NCBI RefSeq assembly: GCF_050947875.1
Contig: NC_134572.1
Coordinates: forward strand, 119,310,105 to 119,374,104
Source: Dermacentor variabilis
Lineage: Eukaryota; Arthropoda; Arachnida; Ixodida; Ixodidae
Length of the DNA: 64,000 nucleotides
Direction of reading: 5' to 3'
Under the pieces are notes generated by a model. It made no database searches. It was not told the DNA's origin and was given only the letters and a program-made list of their open reading frames with translations. Both the position numbers and the translations under genes were made by a program. Positions 1 to 9,510 of the stretch are shown one piece after another (position 1 is the stretch's first letter; every line of letters starts with the position of its first letter).

Positions 1-703
1 AGGGGGAGTTAGTCTGCATGCCTTGCCAAAAATCCCTACTTTTATCAAAATTTACACTAGCTACTGTAGTTTCCCAGAAACGCAGGGTAGTGGGTAGCGC
101 TTGCTAGCTGCTGCGGAAACATGCCCTATACACGCGTCCTAGCTCGCGAGGAGTCACGTAATGTGAGATGCGCACCGCGTAGCGTCGATATGTGCACACT
201 TTGCGTTGCATTTGCATATTATTGCACTGGGTGGCATACGGTGTAGCATTTGCATAGGTAGCGGTACAAGGTAGATAGAGAAGTTTGAAGAAAGAAAAAG
301 AGGATTATGGAGATGTATACAAGAAATGCTAGAATGAAAACCACGTATAGAATATTTTATTAAATCAAGAAGGCTAGGTGACTTATTTTTCACCGCCCTG
401 TTTCAGAAAGGGTGCCAATAAATCATGCAGCAGCAGCAGCAGCAACAGCAGCATTGTATCGGGCCACTTGCCACTCGATGTGGAATGCACGCCGTGCAGC
501 GTCGATACGTGCAAACTTTGCATTGCATTCCACCAGGTGTCGCGGCATGTAGCAGTTGCATCGTGCCACGTGTCAAGAGATGTGACATGTTCACCGCATA
601 GTCTAGATACCTGTGTTTACTATTCGATACACACTTTGGCGCCTCCTCGGAAGGTACGAACCACTGCTGAAGAAGTGAATCGTATACATATAGAGCATAT
701 TTA
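1..703. repeat. Left flank with imperfect repeats and a CAG/CAA tract
   Basis: No gene is recognised. Three diverged copies of a short unit are visible at about 165-260, 478-560 and 575-625. Each carries a variant of the phrase CCGCGTAGCGTCGATA followed by ATGTGC or ACGTGC. A CAG-rich trinucleotide tract lies at 427-453. The open frames across this tract, on both strands, encode Ser, Cys or Gln runs produced by the repeat, and I do not treat them as genes. The right edge abuts the 3' end of the Penelope-like element. Confidence 0.45.
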
Positions 704-820
704 GCGCCAGCCAACAAGGACGGAAGGGAGACGACAACACAATGCGCTAACTTGACCAACTGGATTTTCAGGAAATACACCTATTTAACCCATGCACAGT
801 GGCGCCACCTTATCCAAATC

Positions 821-1185
821 TTACCCATCCAAAAAAGCCGTCTCCTTATCTAACAGGTCGATTGAAGGGGCACTGACACACGTGTCTCTATTTCGCCAGA
901 TAGCCTGAGCTTCAATGATCTCTCGCACGTCTTTATCTTTGTGCTTCGCAAGAACCCGGCAGGATTCATACACCGGCGCACAGCCGCATTCTTGACAGTG
1001 GGTTGACAGATGACCGTATTGCTTATTTTTCACAGTTTGGCAATGTTCCCGTAATCGGTCATTAAGACATCTCCCTGTCTGTCCGATGTATTTTTTCCCA
1101 CAGGACAGCGGAAGCTCATATACAACAGTCTCTACGCATCGCACTGGCGCTTTTCGATGATTCGTAGAGCATCCGGCAGGTGGCT
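821..1185 (-). pseudogene. Penelope-like element GIY-YIG endonuclease domain (minus copy)
   Basis: The frame reads VVYELPLSCGKKYIGQTGR, the typical PLE form of the GIY-YIG core, followed by CLNDRLREH and a Cys/His cluster (STHCQECGC). In PLEs this C-terminal domain cuts target DNA for target-primed reverse transcription. About 107 residues remain open, to a stop at 821. The domain is separated from its own reverse transcriptase by a nested LINE, so it cannot be made as part of the usual fusion protein. It is nearly identical to the plus-strand copy at 3691-3996. Confidence 0.85.
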
Positions 1186-2309
1186 TACGAAGATGCGGTA
1201 AATAGCATCATCCGCTCGGCGTACAAGGCGGCAATGGGACTGCCCCAGTCCGCCAGCACACAGCGTCTGCTCCAGCTTGGAGTATACAACACCCTCACAG
1301 AACTGATAGAGGCACACAAGACTGCACAAATACACCGTCTTTCTCGCACCGAACACGGTCGTTATATTCTTAATCGTCTTAACATAAACCTACAGGTGAC
1401 ATCCACCCCACTACTCCCCTCCCGACTGGAGTCTTCAGTCGGCTGGTCATCAAACCCATGGCCAAGAATATGCTACCCGGCCGCCACGATAGGTGCCGCC
1501 AACTGAAGGCACAAGCCTTAGACGTCACCTACTCCGCCGACGAACATGTCATGTACGTGGACGCGGCGAAATGCGGCTCCAACACATACGTAGCCTGCGT
1601 AGCGACGCCAACCACCACTCTCATCAGTGCCGCTACAGTGCGCACACACTCCCCCACCGCTGCCGAAGAGGTCGCGATCGCGCTAGCCATCGCGGATCCC
1701 CGCACAAGCACGGTTCTCAGTGACTCTAAACAAGCCATCCAAAATTTCTCAAAAAACTCACTCTGTCTCCCCGCCGCGCACATCCTCCGCGGTTGCGCTC
1801 TCGACAGAACTGTCAGCTTAGTGTGGGTACCTGCTCACGCGGGGAACTCTGGGAACGAAGGGGTCGACCGTTTAGCCCGAGGCCTAACTAACCGGGAGGC
1901 CGGCCCCTCGAACCCAGATGCGCTCGCGGAGGCCCCCAAATCCTATGCTGACATCACCAACTTCTACAAGGAGACGAGACGTGTGTACCCGCCTACCCAC
2001 CGCGACCTCGAACGAGCGCAAGCCATCATGCTTCGCAGACTACAGACGGATTCAATCCTCAGTCATTCTAGGCTTTATCTAATCACTGGAGGGGATTACG
2101 ACCCCGTCTGTACTAAGTGCGACCATGGAGTGTTCGCCACTCGGGCACACATTCTCTGGGGATGCGAGGGTAACTCTCCCCCACAATCATTACTGCCAGC
2201 TCCCTCCGAGGAGGGTTGGAACCAGCTGCTGACAAGAGCAGACAAGAAAACGCAACTCGCACTCGTCTCGTGGGCCCAAGACGTCGCCTCCACCTGGGAG
2301 CCACACTAG
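1183..2309 (+). pseudogene. LINE ORF2 C-terminus: RT tail, RNase H and zinc-finger-like motif
   Basis: The RT-distal segment (AYKAAMGLPQSAST) reads in one frame to about 1400. The rest reads in another frame from about 1440, so there is a frameshift between them. In the second frame (open 1458-2309) the RNase H catalytic pattern is complete: Asp in MYVDAA, Glu in AAEEVAIAL, Asp in VLSDSKQ, and the His-containing block VWVPAHAGNSGNEGVD. A C-x2-C-x8-H-x4-C motif (CTKCDHG then HILWGC) follows near the C-terminus. RNase H would degrade the RNA strand during element cDNA synthesis. It is a truncated, frameshifted copy, but the RNase H itself looks intact. Confidence 0.82.
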
Positions 2310-2372
2310 GCCTACCTGCCCTAACTTCCTACCCTACAGTGGCAAATAAAGTTGTTTCTCTCTCTCTCTCTT
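1183..2372 (+). mobile_element. 5'-truncated LINE with RNase H, nested in the PLE
   Basis: This non-LTR retrotransposon keeps the end of the RT region, RNase H, a C-terminal zinc-finger-like motif, an AATAAA signal near 2345 and a CT-dinucleotide tail (about 2357-2372). It starts abruptly inside RT-distal coding sequence. RNase H-bearing LINEs belong to the I-group clades (I, R1, LOA and relatives), and I cannot place it more finely. It sits between the PLE RT and GIY-YIG domains on the opposite strand. Comparison with the plus PLE copy suggests that linker sequence was lost at the insertion. Confidence 0.8.
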
Positions 2373-2384
2373 CCGTCCCTTGAT

Positions 2385-3531
2385 TTGCCGTGTCCTGAAT
2401 TGTGCTATCTGACCTGCACCTTTTTAGCAGCCCCTCGGCGACCGAAACTTGCACTGATTCCGGAAACCCTGCTGCTGATAACCTTCCCTATTGATCCATA
2501 AGGCTCGTATAGATCTTGTGGTGACAATACTTTTTTAGAGCATTTCCAAAGCATAAGTTGGCAATGCTCCTCTTGACGGGCTTCGAGTGGGCTGACCTAT
2601 ACGATAACAGGGGCTTATTAGCTCTAGGTTTATACTCCCAACACGTGTGCCGTTCCATGACCTCGAGCTGAATATCTAGGAAGCGCAGCACGTTATTGGA
2701 GGGCTCTTCAACCGTGAGAGTAAGTGGGCTAAGGCCTGCAGAAAATACTTCGTAAAGCTTACCTGCTGTAAAACGTGCGCCTGGTTCAAAAAGAACGAGA
2801 TAGTCGTCAACGTATCTGACAACTTTAACCACCCTGTGCTCCGACAAGGTACGGGACAGGTTTCTGTTATGGTGAGCTAGAAAAATGTCACTTAGTATGG
2901 GCGCCAAACATGAACCGATGCAAACCCCTTGCTTTTGAATGAAGAAGTTGTCATTCCATGGTGCATATGTAGAGTGAAGGTAGCAACTAAGCATATCTAA
3001 AAAGCCCCGAACGGACAAACCGGCTGAATTTTGGAACGAAACCACGCCATACTCGTCTATGCACTCTTCTACACAAGTTATTAGTTTCTTTTGAGGCAAG
3101 GAGTAGTACAAGTCCTGTATGTCAAAGGAGCAAGCTGATAAGCTTTTGTCAGAATTTTCTTTCAGGAAATCTACGATTTCTGCAGAGCTCCTAACCAAAA
3201 ATGGGTCGTCAATATTAAGAATTCGCAGCTTATCTTGCAAGAAAAGAGCGAACTTGTTCTGCTATGACCCTGTTTCTGAATCTATTACCCTTAATGGGCA
3301 ATCGGGTTTGTGCGTCTTCGCACTAAACATAATTTGAAGGCAACCAGACTTTGCGTTGTCAATTTCACGAACCAACTGATTAAGGTCTGCCTTCTTACAG
3401 AGACGCTTTGCTTCTAGCTTGATTTTTCTGAGAGATACATTACTACACTGGTGGAACACAGATACAATCGCAGAGCAGGCTTTCGTATTAAAATCACCTT
3501 CCTTGAGTGCCCTACCTGCATAGAACGGCAC
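2385..3531 (-). pseudogene. Penelope-like element reverse transcriptase (interrupted)
   Basis: On the minus strand the frame covers the PLE RT core: FSAKTHKPDCPLRVID, FDIQDLYYSLPQ, GVCIGSCLAPILSDIF and the catalytic block VVRYVDDYLVLF, then FLDIQLEVMER. After the core, a typical C-terminal stretch AAGFPESVQVSVAEGLLKR continues towards the nested LINE. The reading frame is the same throughout but carries two in-frame TAG codons, at 3262-3264 and 2488-2490. The N-terminal part of the protein is missing, because near 3510 the sequence switches to the plus-strand PLE fragment. The enzyme would copy element RNA at a nicked target, but this copy is dead. Confidence 0.88.
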
Positions 3532-3996
3532 ATAAACTTAAGAAAATAGCTAGCCGGGGGGACACAAAAGTGGTCTTTTCCGCACCAGAAAAGCTGGCAA
3601 AAATATGTCGATTGACGGACCCGTACCGTAAGCCACCTGCCGGATGCTCTACGAATCATCGAAAAGCGCCAGTGGGATGCGTAGAGACTGTTGTATATGA
3701 GCTTCCGCTGTGCTGTGGGAAAGAAATACATCGGACAGACAGGGAGATGTCTTAATGACCGATTACGGGAACATTGCCAAACTGTGAAAAATAAGCAATA
3801 CGGTCATCTGTCAACCCACTGTCAAGAATGCGGCTGTGCGCCGGAGTATGAATCCTGCCGGGTTCTTGCGAAGCACAAAGATAAAGACGTGCGAGAGATC
3901 ATTGAAGCTCAGGCTATCTGGCGGAATAGAGACACGTGTGTTAGTGCCCCTTCAATCGACCTGTTTGATAAGGAGACGGCTTTTTTGGATGGGTAA
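3507..3996 (+). pseudogene. Penelope-like element linker and GIY-YIG domain (plus copy)
   Basis: From 3507 the frame reads a PLE linker (YLHRTAHKLKKIASRG, then VVFSAPEKLAKICRLTDP) into VVYELPLCCGK. It then shifts frame near 3718, where one extra base relative to the minus copy breaks the GIY-YIG core. The remainder (KKYIGQTGRCLNDRLREH and a Cys cluster) is open in the next frame to 3996. This copy preserves linker sequence that the minus copy lacks. Non-coding 3' sequence continues to about 4110-4150. Confidence 0.82.
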
Positions 3997-4120
3997 GATT
4001 TGGATAAGGTGGCGCCCCTGTGCATGGGTTAAATAGGTGTATTTCCTGAAAATCAAGTTGTTGAAGTTAGCGCATTGTGTTGTCGTCTCCCTTCCGTCCT
4101 TGTTTGCTGGCGCTAAATAT

Positions 4121-4329
4121 GCTTTCAATTTACCAACACGCCCAACAAATGGCAATGCTACATATAGAGCTACGCGCACGGCTGCAACCAGTCAACGTCG
4201 GGCTCAAAGAGCAAAGAGACTTCGCCGCGAAGACCATCCAGTGCGCGCTGCCGAAAATGCAGCTCCTATGGAGCCGCTCCTCTAGCTTACGATTTGGCTG
4301 TGCTGTGTGTACCGCGCAGGCCTGTGACT
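4121..4329 (+). other. Short spacer with a charged coding-like remnant
   Basis: This is a spacer between the PLE and the duplicated block. One plus frame (about 4150-4285) reads QRRAQRAKRLRREDHP, which resembles basic Arg/Lys/Glu repeats seen in some arthropod transposon proteins. It is too short to assign. Confidence 0.2.
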
Positions 4330-4960
4330 TTTTTCATGTGACTGCAGAAAAAAAAAATACAGTTGGGGCATTTTGCTTGTTGTGGTGTCCTCAAAGACCA
4401 GTGCAGACATTGGTTTTCAAGGTTTGAAGCAGAAGGATTCCAAGTGGTGCGTGACTTGATGTGACTTGGCGTATTATCTCGGCCAATGAAGTGAAGATTC
4501 TCGTTCAATCTTCCCCAAATTTACGCAGTCATCCACTTTTGGGTAAAACACCTCGTTAGCATTATTCCGGAGCTTATAACAGCTGAAGTTTAACATAAAA
4601 TCTAGAAAACTATTCTTTCATTTGTTGACATCATCATTAGAGGCCATATAAGACACATTCACACGTGAAGTGAAAGAAAAGTAGAAGTCATGCCAGCTTG
4701 AACAATATTGAGGCGTTCTTCATTGAAGTAGATAACCCTGTACAATCTATTGCGCAATATTGAAATTGTTGACTCCTTAAAATCAGTTAGATCTAGATTC
4801 TTTTCTGCTTGATTAAGGATGCTTGTCCCGACTTCTTGCATCTGTTACGGAGCTTTGAACAGCAGCTTCCTAGAGTTAAAAAAGAAGACAAACAAACAAG
4901 CAAACAAACGATCATCTTCGACATGCACTAAATAATTAGGAGCCTGAATCTGATTACGGA
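4330..4960. repeat. Segmental duplication block alpha, copy 1
   Basis: The sequence aligns along its length with 34130-34700, for example the shared stretches around GTTCAATCTTC and TTTGAACAGC. Its right half also matches the start of the block at 41782. No gene is recognised in it. It is non-coding and AT-rich. Confidence 0.65.
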
Positions 4961-6974
4961 GACTCATTGTAATGCCGGTGTTTTAATAAGAAAGCTTCTG
5001 AACGCGGCAACTATCTCGGGATGACTTTATGAAAGCTGTAGACACCAGCATGAAGCCGACGTCATTGTTGCTTTTATTTTCGCTGCTTAAGTCTCGTCAT
5101 CTGCACTCTCCAAACGGACCGTTGGTTGATACGCAAATGCAGCCAGGAGGGCATCCGTCCAGTTCACTGTTCTTTTGGCACTGCAATAAAGGGAAAAAAA
5201 GGTGAATTGTATTTATTTGCAGTAAGGCCTTCACTTAACAGTCAAGCAAACATTTTGCCCTCTGGGGTTTCTCAGGGACAAAATGACTAGCACAGCTATT
5301 GAATGTCATAGCGTTTATTAGTCATGAACAGTGTTTGTATGAGCCACCACTATCAAGCAAGAAAAAAATGTGCAATATTTATAAATCTTTGCCTCTATAG
5401 TGTGTCGCTTGCACGCACGCAAAAAAAAAAAGAAAAAATTCTACACCTGTGGGAATGCTGCAGCCTCGAAGGCCTGGTCAGTAGGCCCTGGCCACAGGCA
5501 TTCTTCGACCCTCTTCGTCCAAGTGACAGTCTGATTATTCTGGCGATAAGAATAGCAACCTTCTATCATATTAATTTCCCCTGCGTGATGGAGTCGATGG
5601 CACACCGGCAGCAGCGTGCTTACTGGTAATAGTTACTTACTGGTGTTAGTTAGGTTGCGTGTAGGGCCGCGCCTAGGTCAGGCCTAGGTGTCTTGCGTGG
5701 GCCCGAGCATTCTCAATTCCTCGCTTCATGGAAACTTGCTTCGAGGAATATGCGAACTTTGCAACCGAGCTGTCATGGAGCGTTGCGGCCACAACAAAAC
5801 GGTGAGAACTGAGCCCCTTATTTAATGCCCAAGGCGGTCAGTATACGCACATCTGCGATGTTATCATTACGGTCAGCGCAAATGACAGGAACGCGGAAAA
5901 ATGACAGCAGTCTTGTGCGACCTTGCAGAATTTGAACCCAATTTACAGCGAAGCTGTTTCTTTCGAGAAAGTGTTTTAATAACTTCAGACGCCAGTAATT
6001 ATGCCACACACTTTAATAAAGCTTTGATAAAACATTGACCGCGTATATGACTCACCCGTGTCAAACGTTCCCCGCGTACATAACTTTCGAGCCTTTGTTT
6101 AGGAATTTTTAGGAAACGCTACTTATACCACATACATTTAAACATTTATTTATATCATCCATAATACCCACCTCCTTGTTTTCTTAAATGAAATTTGATC
6201 TTGGTGTCGCTTATAGTTATGCGAGTTCAGGTGGGTAAGTTCTACGCTGTTATTAAAAGTATACTTATAACTATCTAAAATACTTGCACAAATAATTTCG
6301 TGCGAAAGTCGTAAGTCCCATATCTTTAACTATGCCTACACATCGCCCATAAACTTGAACCGTATTGTGACCATATATAAACAGAGTGCCTTCTTTAGTT
6401 TACCTAGGACATGAGACCCCCCAATCTATACTAAATTTTCAAAAATCATATTTAAGCAAGAAAACGCTAGAATTTCGCCACACATTCCATTAAACAAGCC
6501 CCCCCCCTCCCTTTATCTCTCTTTACCAAAAATTAAACTTGTTGTGATTTAGAGCTCTCGCAAAACTGAGAAAACATAGCAGATAACGGCCGTAAACGCA
6601 GAAGAAATTTTTACATTGAAGCTGTTCGTGCGGGTAGAAGGACTCGAAAACTTTATATGCATGTTTTTGCGGCGTCCTGAAAAATAATACGTCATTCCAT
6701 GAGTCTATATTGAGAGGAAACGTGAGGCATGCTAGGCGTGATGTACGGGAAATCTTGTAGCGCCTCGGTTAATTAAGGGCTTATTATAAACTTTATTAGA
6801 AACCTTTGTTTTCTAATGGACAATCGCCCCTTCACAGAAGAAAGAAAGTTCTAGGACACTGGTCGAGACGGGTTTCGGCACTCAAGGCCTTAAGGGATCT
6901 GCTGAAGTTTTTAAGGGCTTATTAATTGTCCGACCGTCTTTGAATGTTGTAGCGCATAGCATAGCGTTAAGGCT

Positions 6975-6981
6975 AAACCCC

Positions 6982-7014
<33 letters not shown>

Positions 7015-7756
7015 GAAGACGGAAAGGCAGGGAGGTTAACCAGACTGAGTCCAGTTTGCTACCCTACACGTGGGGAGGGGAATGGGGAGTGAAAGAGGGA
7101 GAGAGAGAACTTAGGTGTAGGATGTCTATAGTCGGGCACTCAAGTCTGTTGCCCTCAGGTAGCGAAAAAGCGCTCGAACTGCTTTCTGGGCCAATGAGCT
7201 GTGAGGCCAGGCTCCCAAGATCTTCGCTTCCGTAAATGGCTTGCCATCCAGTCTCCCCCCCCTGAGCGCGATTTTGTGCGCGATGGCTTCGAGCGACGGA
7301 TCGGGCCGTCGCGCGAACAGATCGCTCGGTCTTGCCGCGCGATCGCTCGGTTCTGCAAATCTAGAATTCGTCGCTCGTCGCCCGGAAGTACTATGAGCGA
7401 CTAGCCAATAGCGCGAAGCCGGAACTGGATGTACATAACTCAAGTACTTCCGATTGTCGCACTGAACGAGCAAACGATTGAATTTTTATACGTGCAAGTA
7501 TAAGAACCTACTGGAACACCGTCAGAAATATTTTACGCTGCTTTTTACAGTAAAACACATCAACTTAAGTTAATAAAGCAAGCGTCACGCTAGTTTCGGC
7601 GACTATATTGCTGCCCTCATACGGGCAACACTGGGGAGACGTCGCTCGAAGTCACCGCTCGCATGGGATACGACTTGTAGGCGACGAGCGAACGCGACAG
7701 CCATCTCCATCACGTCACTTGTCGCTGTCGCGTGCAAGATCGCTTGCATGGGGTTT
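6975..7756. mobile_element. Insertion with short terminal inverted repeats (AAACCCCATG)
   Basis: The ends are perfect 10-bp inverted repeats (AAACCCCATG at 6975-6984, CATGGGGTTT at 7747-7756). The paralogous block near 44072 lacks the whole segment and serves as an empty site. The right part is rich in CGCTCG/GCGACAG motifs. The left part has been replaced or invaded by a LINE 3' end (6985-7270). No transposase is visible, so this is a non-autonomous DNA element. A TTAA lies just outside the left end at about 6967-6970, but a clean matching duplication on the right is not visible. Confidence 0.6.
6985..7270 (-). mobile_element. LINE 3' end (C-terminus and tail) on the minus strand
   Basis: The minus strand encodes a C-terminus reading FTEAKILGAWPHSSLAQKAV then RALFRYLRATDLSARL and a stop at 7126, followed by a short 3' UTR and a CT/GA-dinucleotide tail (about 6986-7011). 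I recognise this as the end of a tick RNase H-type LINE family. Only the last 40-50 residues remain. It lies next to the left inverted end of the surrounding TIR insertion, so it is a nested, younger event. Confidence 0.65.
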
Positions 7757-8580
7757 TTACTTTACTGTGTGAATTTTTCTGAATTTTTCTTCTTTCTCCT
7801 TTTATTTTCTTTACCCCTTTCCCCAGCACAGGGTAGCCAGCAGGTACATACACTAGGTAACCTCCCTGACTTCCCTCCCCTTTTGTCTCACTCTCTTTTT
7901 GTTTTCTACTTGTTTAAAGGCGTTATGAAAAACGCTCAATAGCTGAAAAAAAGAAAAGAGCGACGCAATTTAAGAGAATATGTAGATCCAACGTACATCT
8001 TGAAATCTATGCGAATGAATGCTTTGGTGACGAAGTTAATTAAATGCCGTAATACTTTTCATCCTCTGGACCAAGTTTTGCAGCATAGCGATGGCGTGCC
8101 TCTCCTGCAAGATGGCAAGAGGGAGGGGGAGACCCCCACCGCTCGACCCACGTGACCTACGCGAGCGTAGATAGCAGCGTCTCCGCGATTGGCCCAGTTT
8201 GCTTATTTCACTACCTCAATGACCGGCCCACATTACTTTTCGAGAAACCAACCGAACAGGCGTGCCGATGCCCCAGGGTAGAAAGCGCAGAAAGATTCGC
8301 TTTGATGAAGGAATCCACTCAAAGGGCCTGAGCGGCCAGTCGCGCGGTAATTTTGCGTGTATTTGCGGGCTTCTTTCACGCTTGAAAAAACACTTTTATG
8401 TAGCACGTATTGAGCAACAGAAAGCTGTATCAAGAGTTTCTCATGCTGCTCTACAATTGTCTCATTGACACTCTTCATCTAATTATAATATTTGAAAAGT
8501 TGATTAAATAGTTAAGACTAATGATATAATTAGGCGGAATGAAAAAAAATAATAATCTGAGTATCTCCAAGCAACGGCAA

Positions 8581-8614
8581 CTATTTATTTATTTATTTAT
8601 TTATTTATTTATTT
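8581..8614. repeat. TTTA tetranucleotide microsatellite
   Basis: About eight TTTA/ATTT units followed by the phrase CACATACCCTCAA. The same phrase with a shorter, more mixed ATTA/TTTA tract occurs in the duplicate at about 44908-44950. Confidence 0.8.
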
Positions 8615-9460
8615 CACATACCCTCAAAAACGGAGGCATCACAGAAGGAATTGGGATACATGCGTAAAGCAGTAACAACAATTACATTACCTTAGTTCTG
8701 CCCAGCTACGTGACATTTGCTTTTCTTTAAATGTTTGGGTCAATTTACATGGGGCACCCTGTGTATGTCGCACTGAGGCTGAGGCGTCGTATTAGTTACT
8801 TTGTTATTTCACTGCGTAATTCCGTATGAACAGAGCCGGTGTAACACGAACTTCTGTAGGCGTGGCGTGTAAACTAATTTGTTGCACTTCCTGCGTGTGA
8901 CGTATTAGGGTAAGACAGCAGCTGCAGCACACCGAGCAGGTTTAAATGCAGACCAGTTCCAAGCGAGCCACCCCACGAATAAGCGTTTACCATATACCGC
9001 TACTGCAATTCAGGTTACCAATTGTCTGTTACCAATTTCGAGCGATATCGGATATTAAGCCCAAGATGCGCTCTTTCTCAGGAATAAATGCGTGCTGCTT
9101 ACACGGCCGCTGCATTTGCTCAGGCTTGTCTCCAGTGCGTTTGATTCAACGAACACACTGAAAGACAAAACAGAATTAATTACACACAGAAAGGAGAAAC
9201 GTGGACTGGGTCGGAAAGCTTGTCACGTTATCACTTTAAAGATGAGGGAAAGCGGAACTTTCGCAAGACGCATTTACAAAGCAAGGCGTTGCGAAGGCAA
9301 CCATATACAAACACAGCTGTTACGACGCATAGCGCGTGTTTTAATTTTGACAGCTTAGCCTATGATACGTTACTGTGTTGCAACGGTGACACCTGAGTGG
9401 CAGCAAACGACAAGGAAAGAAGGAAAGGAAGAAAGGAAGAAAGAAAAGCGAGTGAGCATC

Positions 9461-9462
<2 letters not shown>

Positions 9463-9506
<44 letters not shown>
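9463..9506. repeat. GA dinucleotide microsatellite
   Basis: About 21 GA units. The orthologous position in the duplicate block (45732-45792) has about 30 units. Open frames running through either tract encode only Ser/Leu or Arg/Glu runs. Confidence 0.9.

Positions 9507-9510
<4 letters not shown>

Larger units (their letters stand above)
704..4120. mobile_element. Composite of two head-to-head Penelope-like element fragments
   Basis: Two PLE fragments face away from each other. The minus-strand fragment holds reverse transcriptase (about 3510 to 2385) and, beyond a nested LINE at 1183-2372, a GIY-YIG end (1185 to 704). The plus-strand fragment starts near 3507 and holds only the linker and GIY-YIG end. 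The outer roughly 480 bp (704-1185 and 3628-4110) are close inverted copies of each other, including non-coding 3' sequence ending near the motif GGCGCTAAATATGCT. PLEs are known to occur as partial tandem or inverted copies with shared terminal repeats, and this layout fits that. Neither fragment has a complete open frame. Confidence 0.85.

Noticed and set aside
403..780. 125-residue minus-strand frame with a poly-Cys run
   Set aside because: The run is the translation of the CAG/CAA tract at 427-453; there is no other motif.
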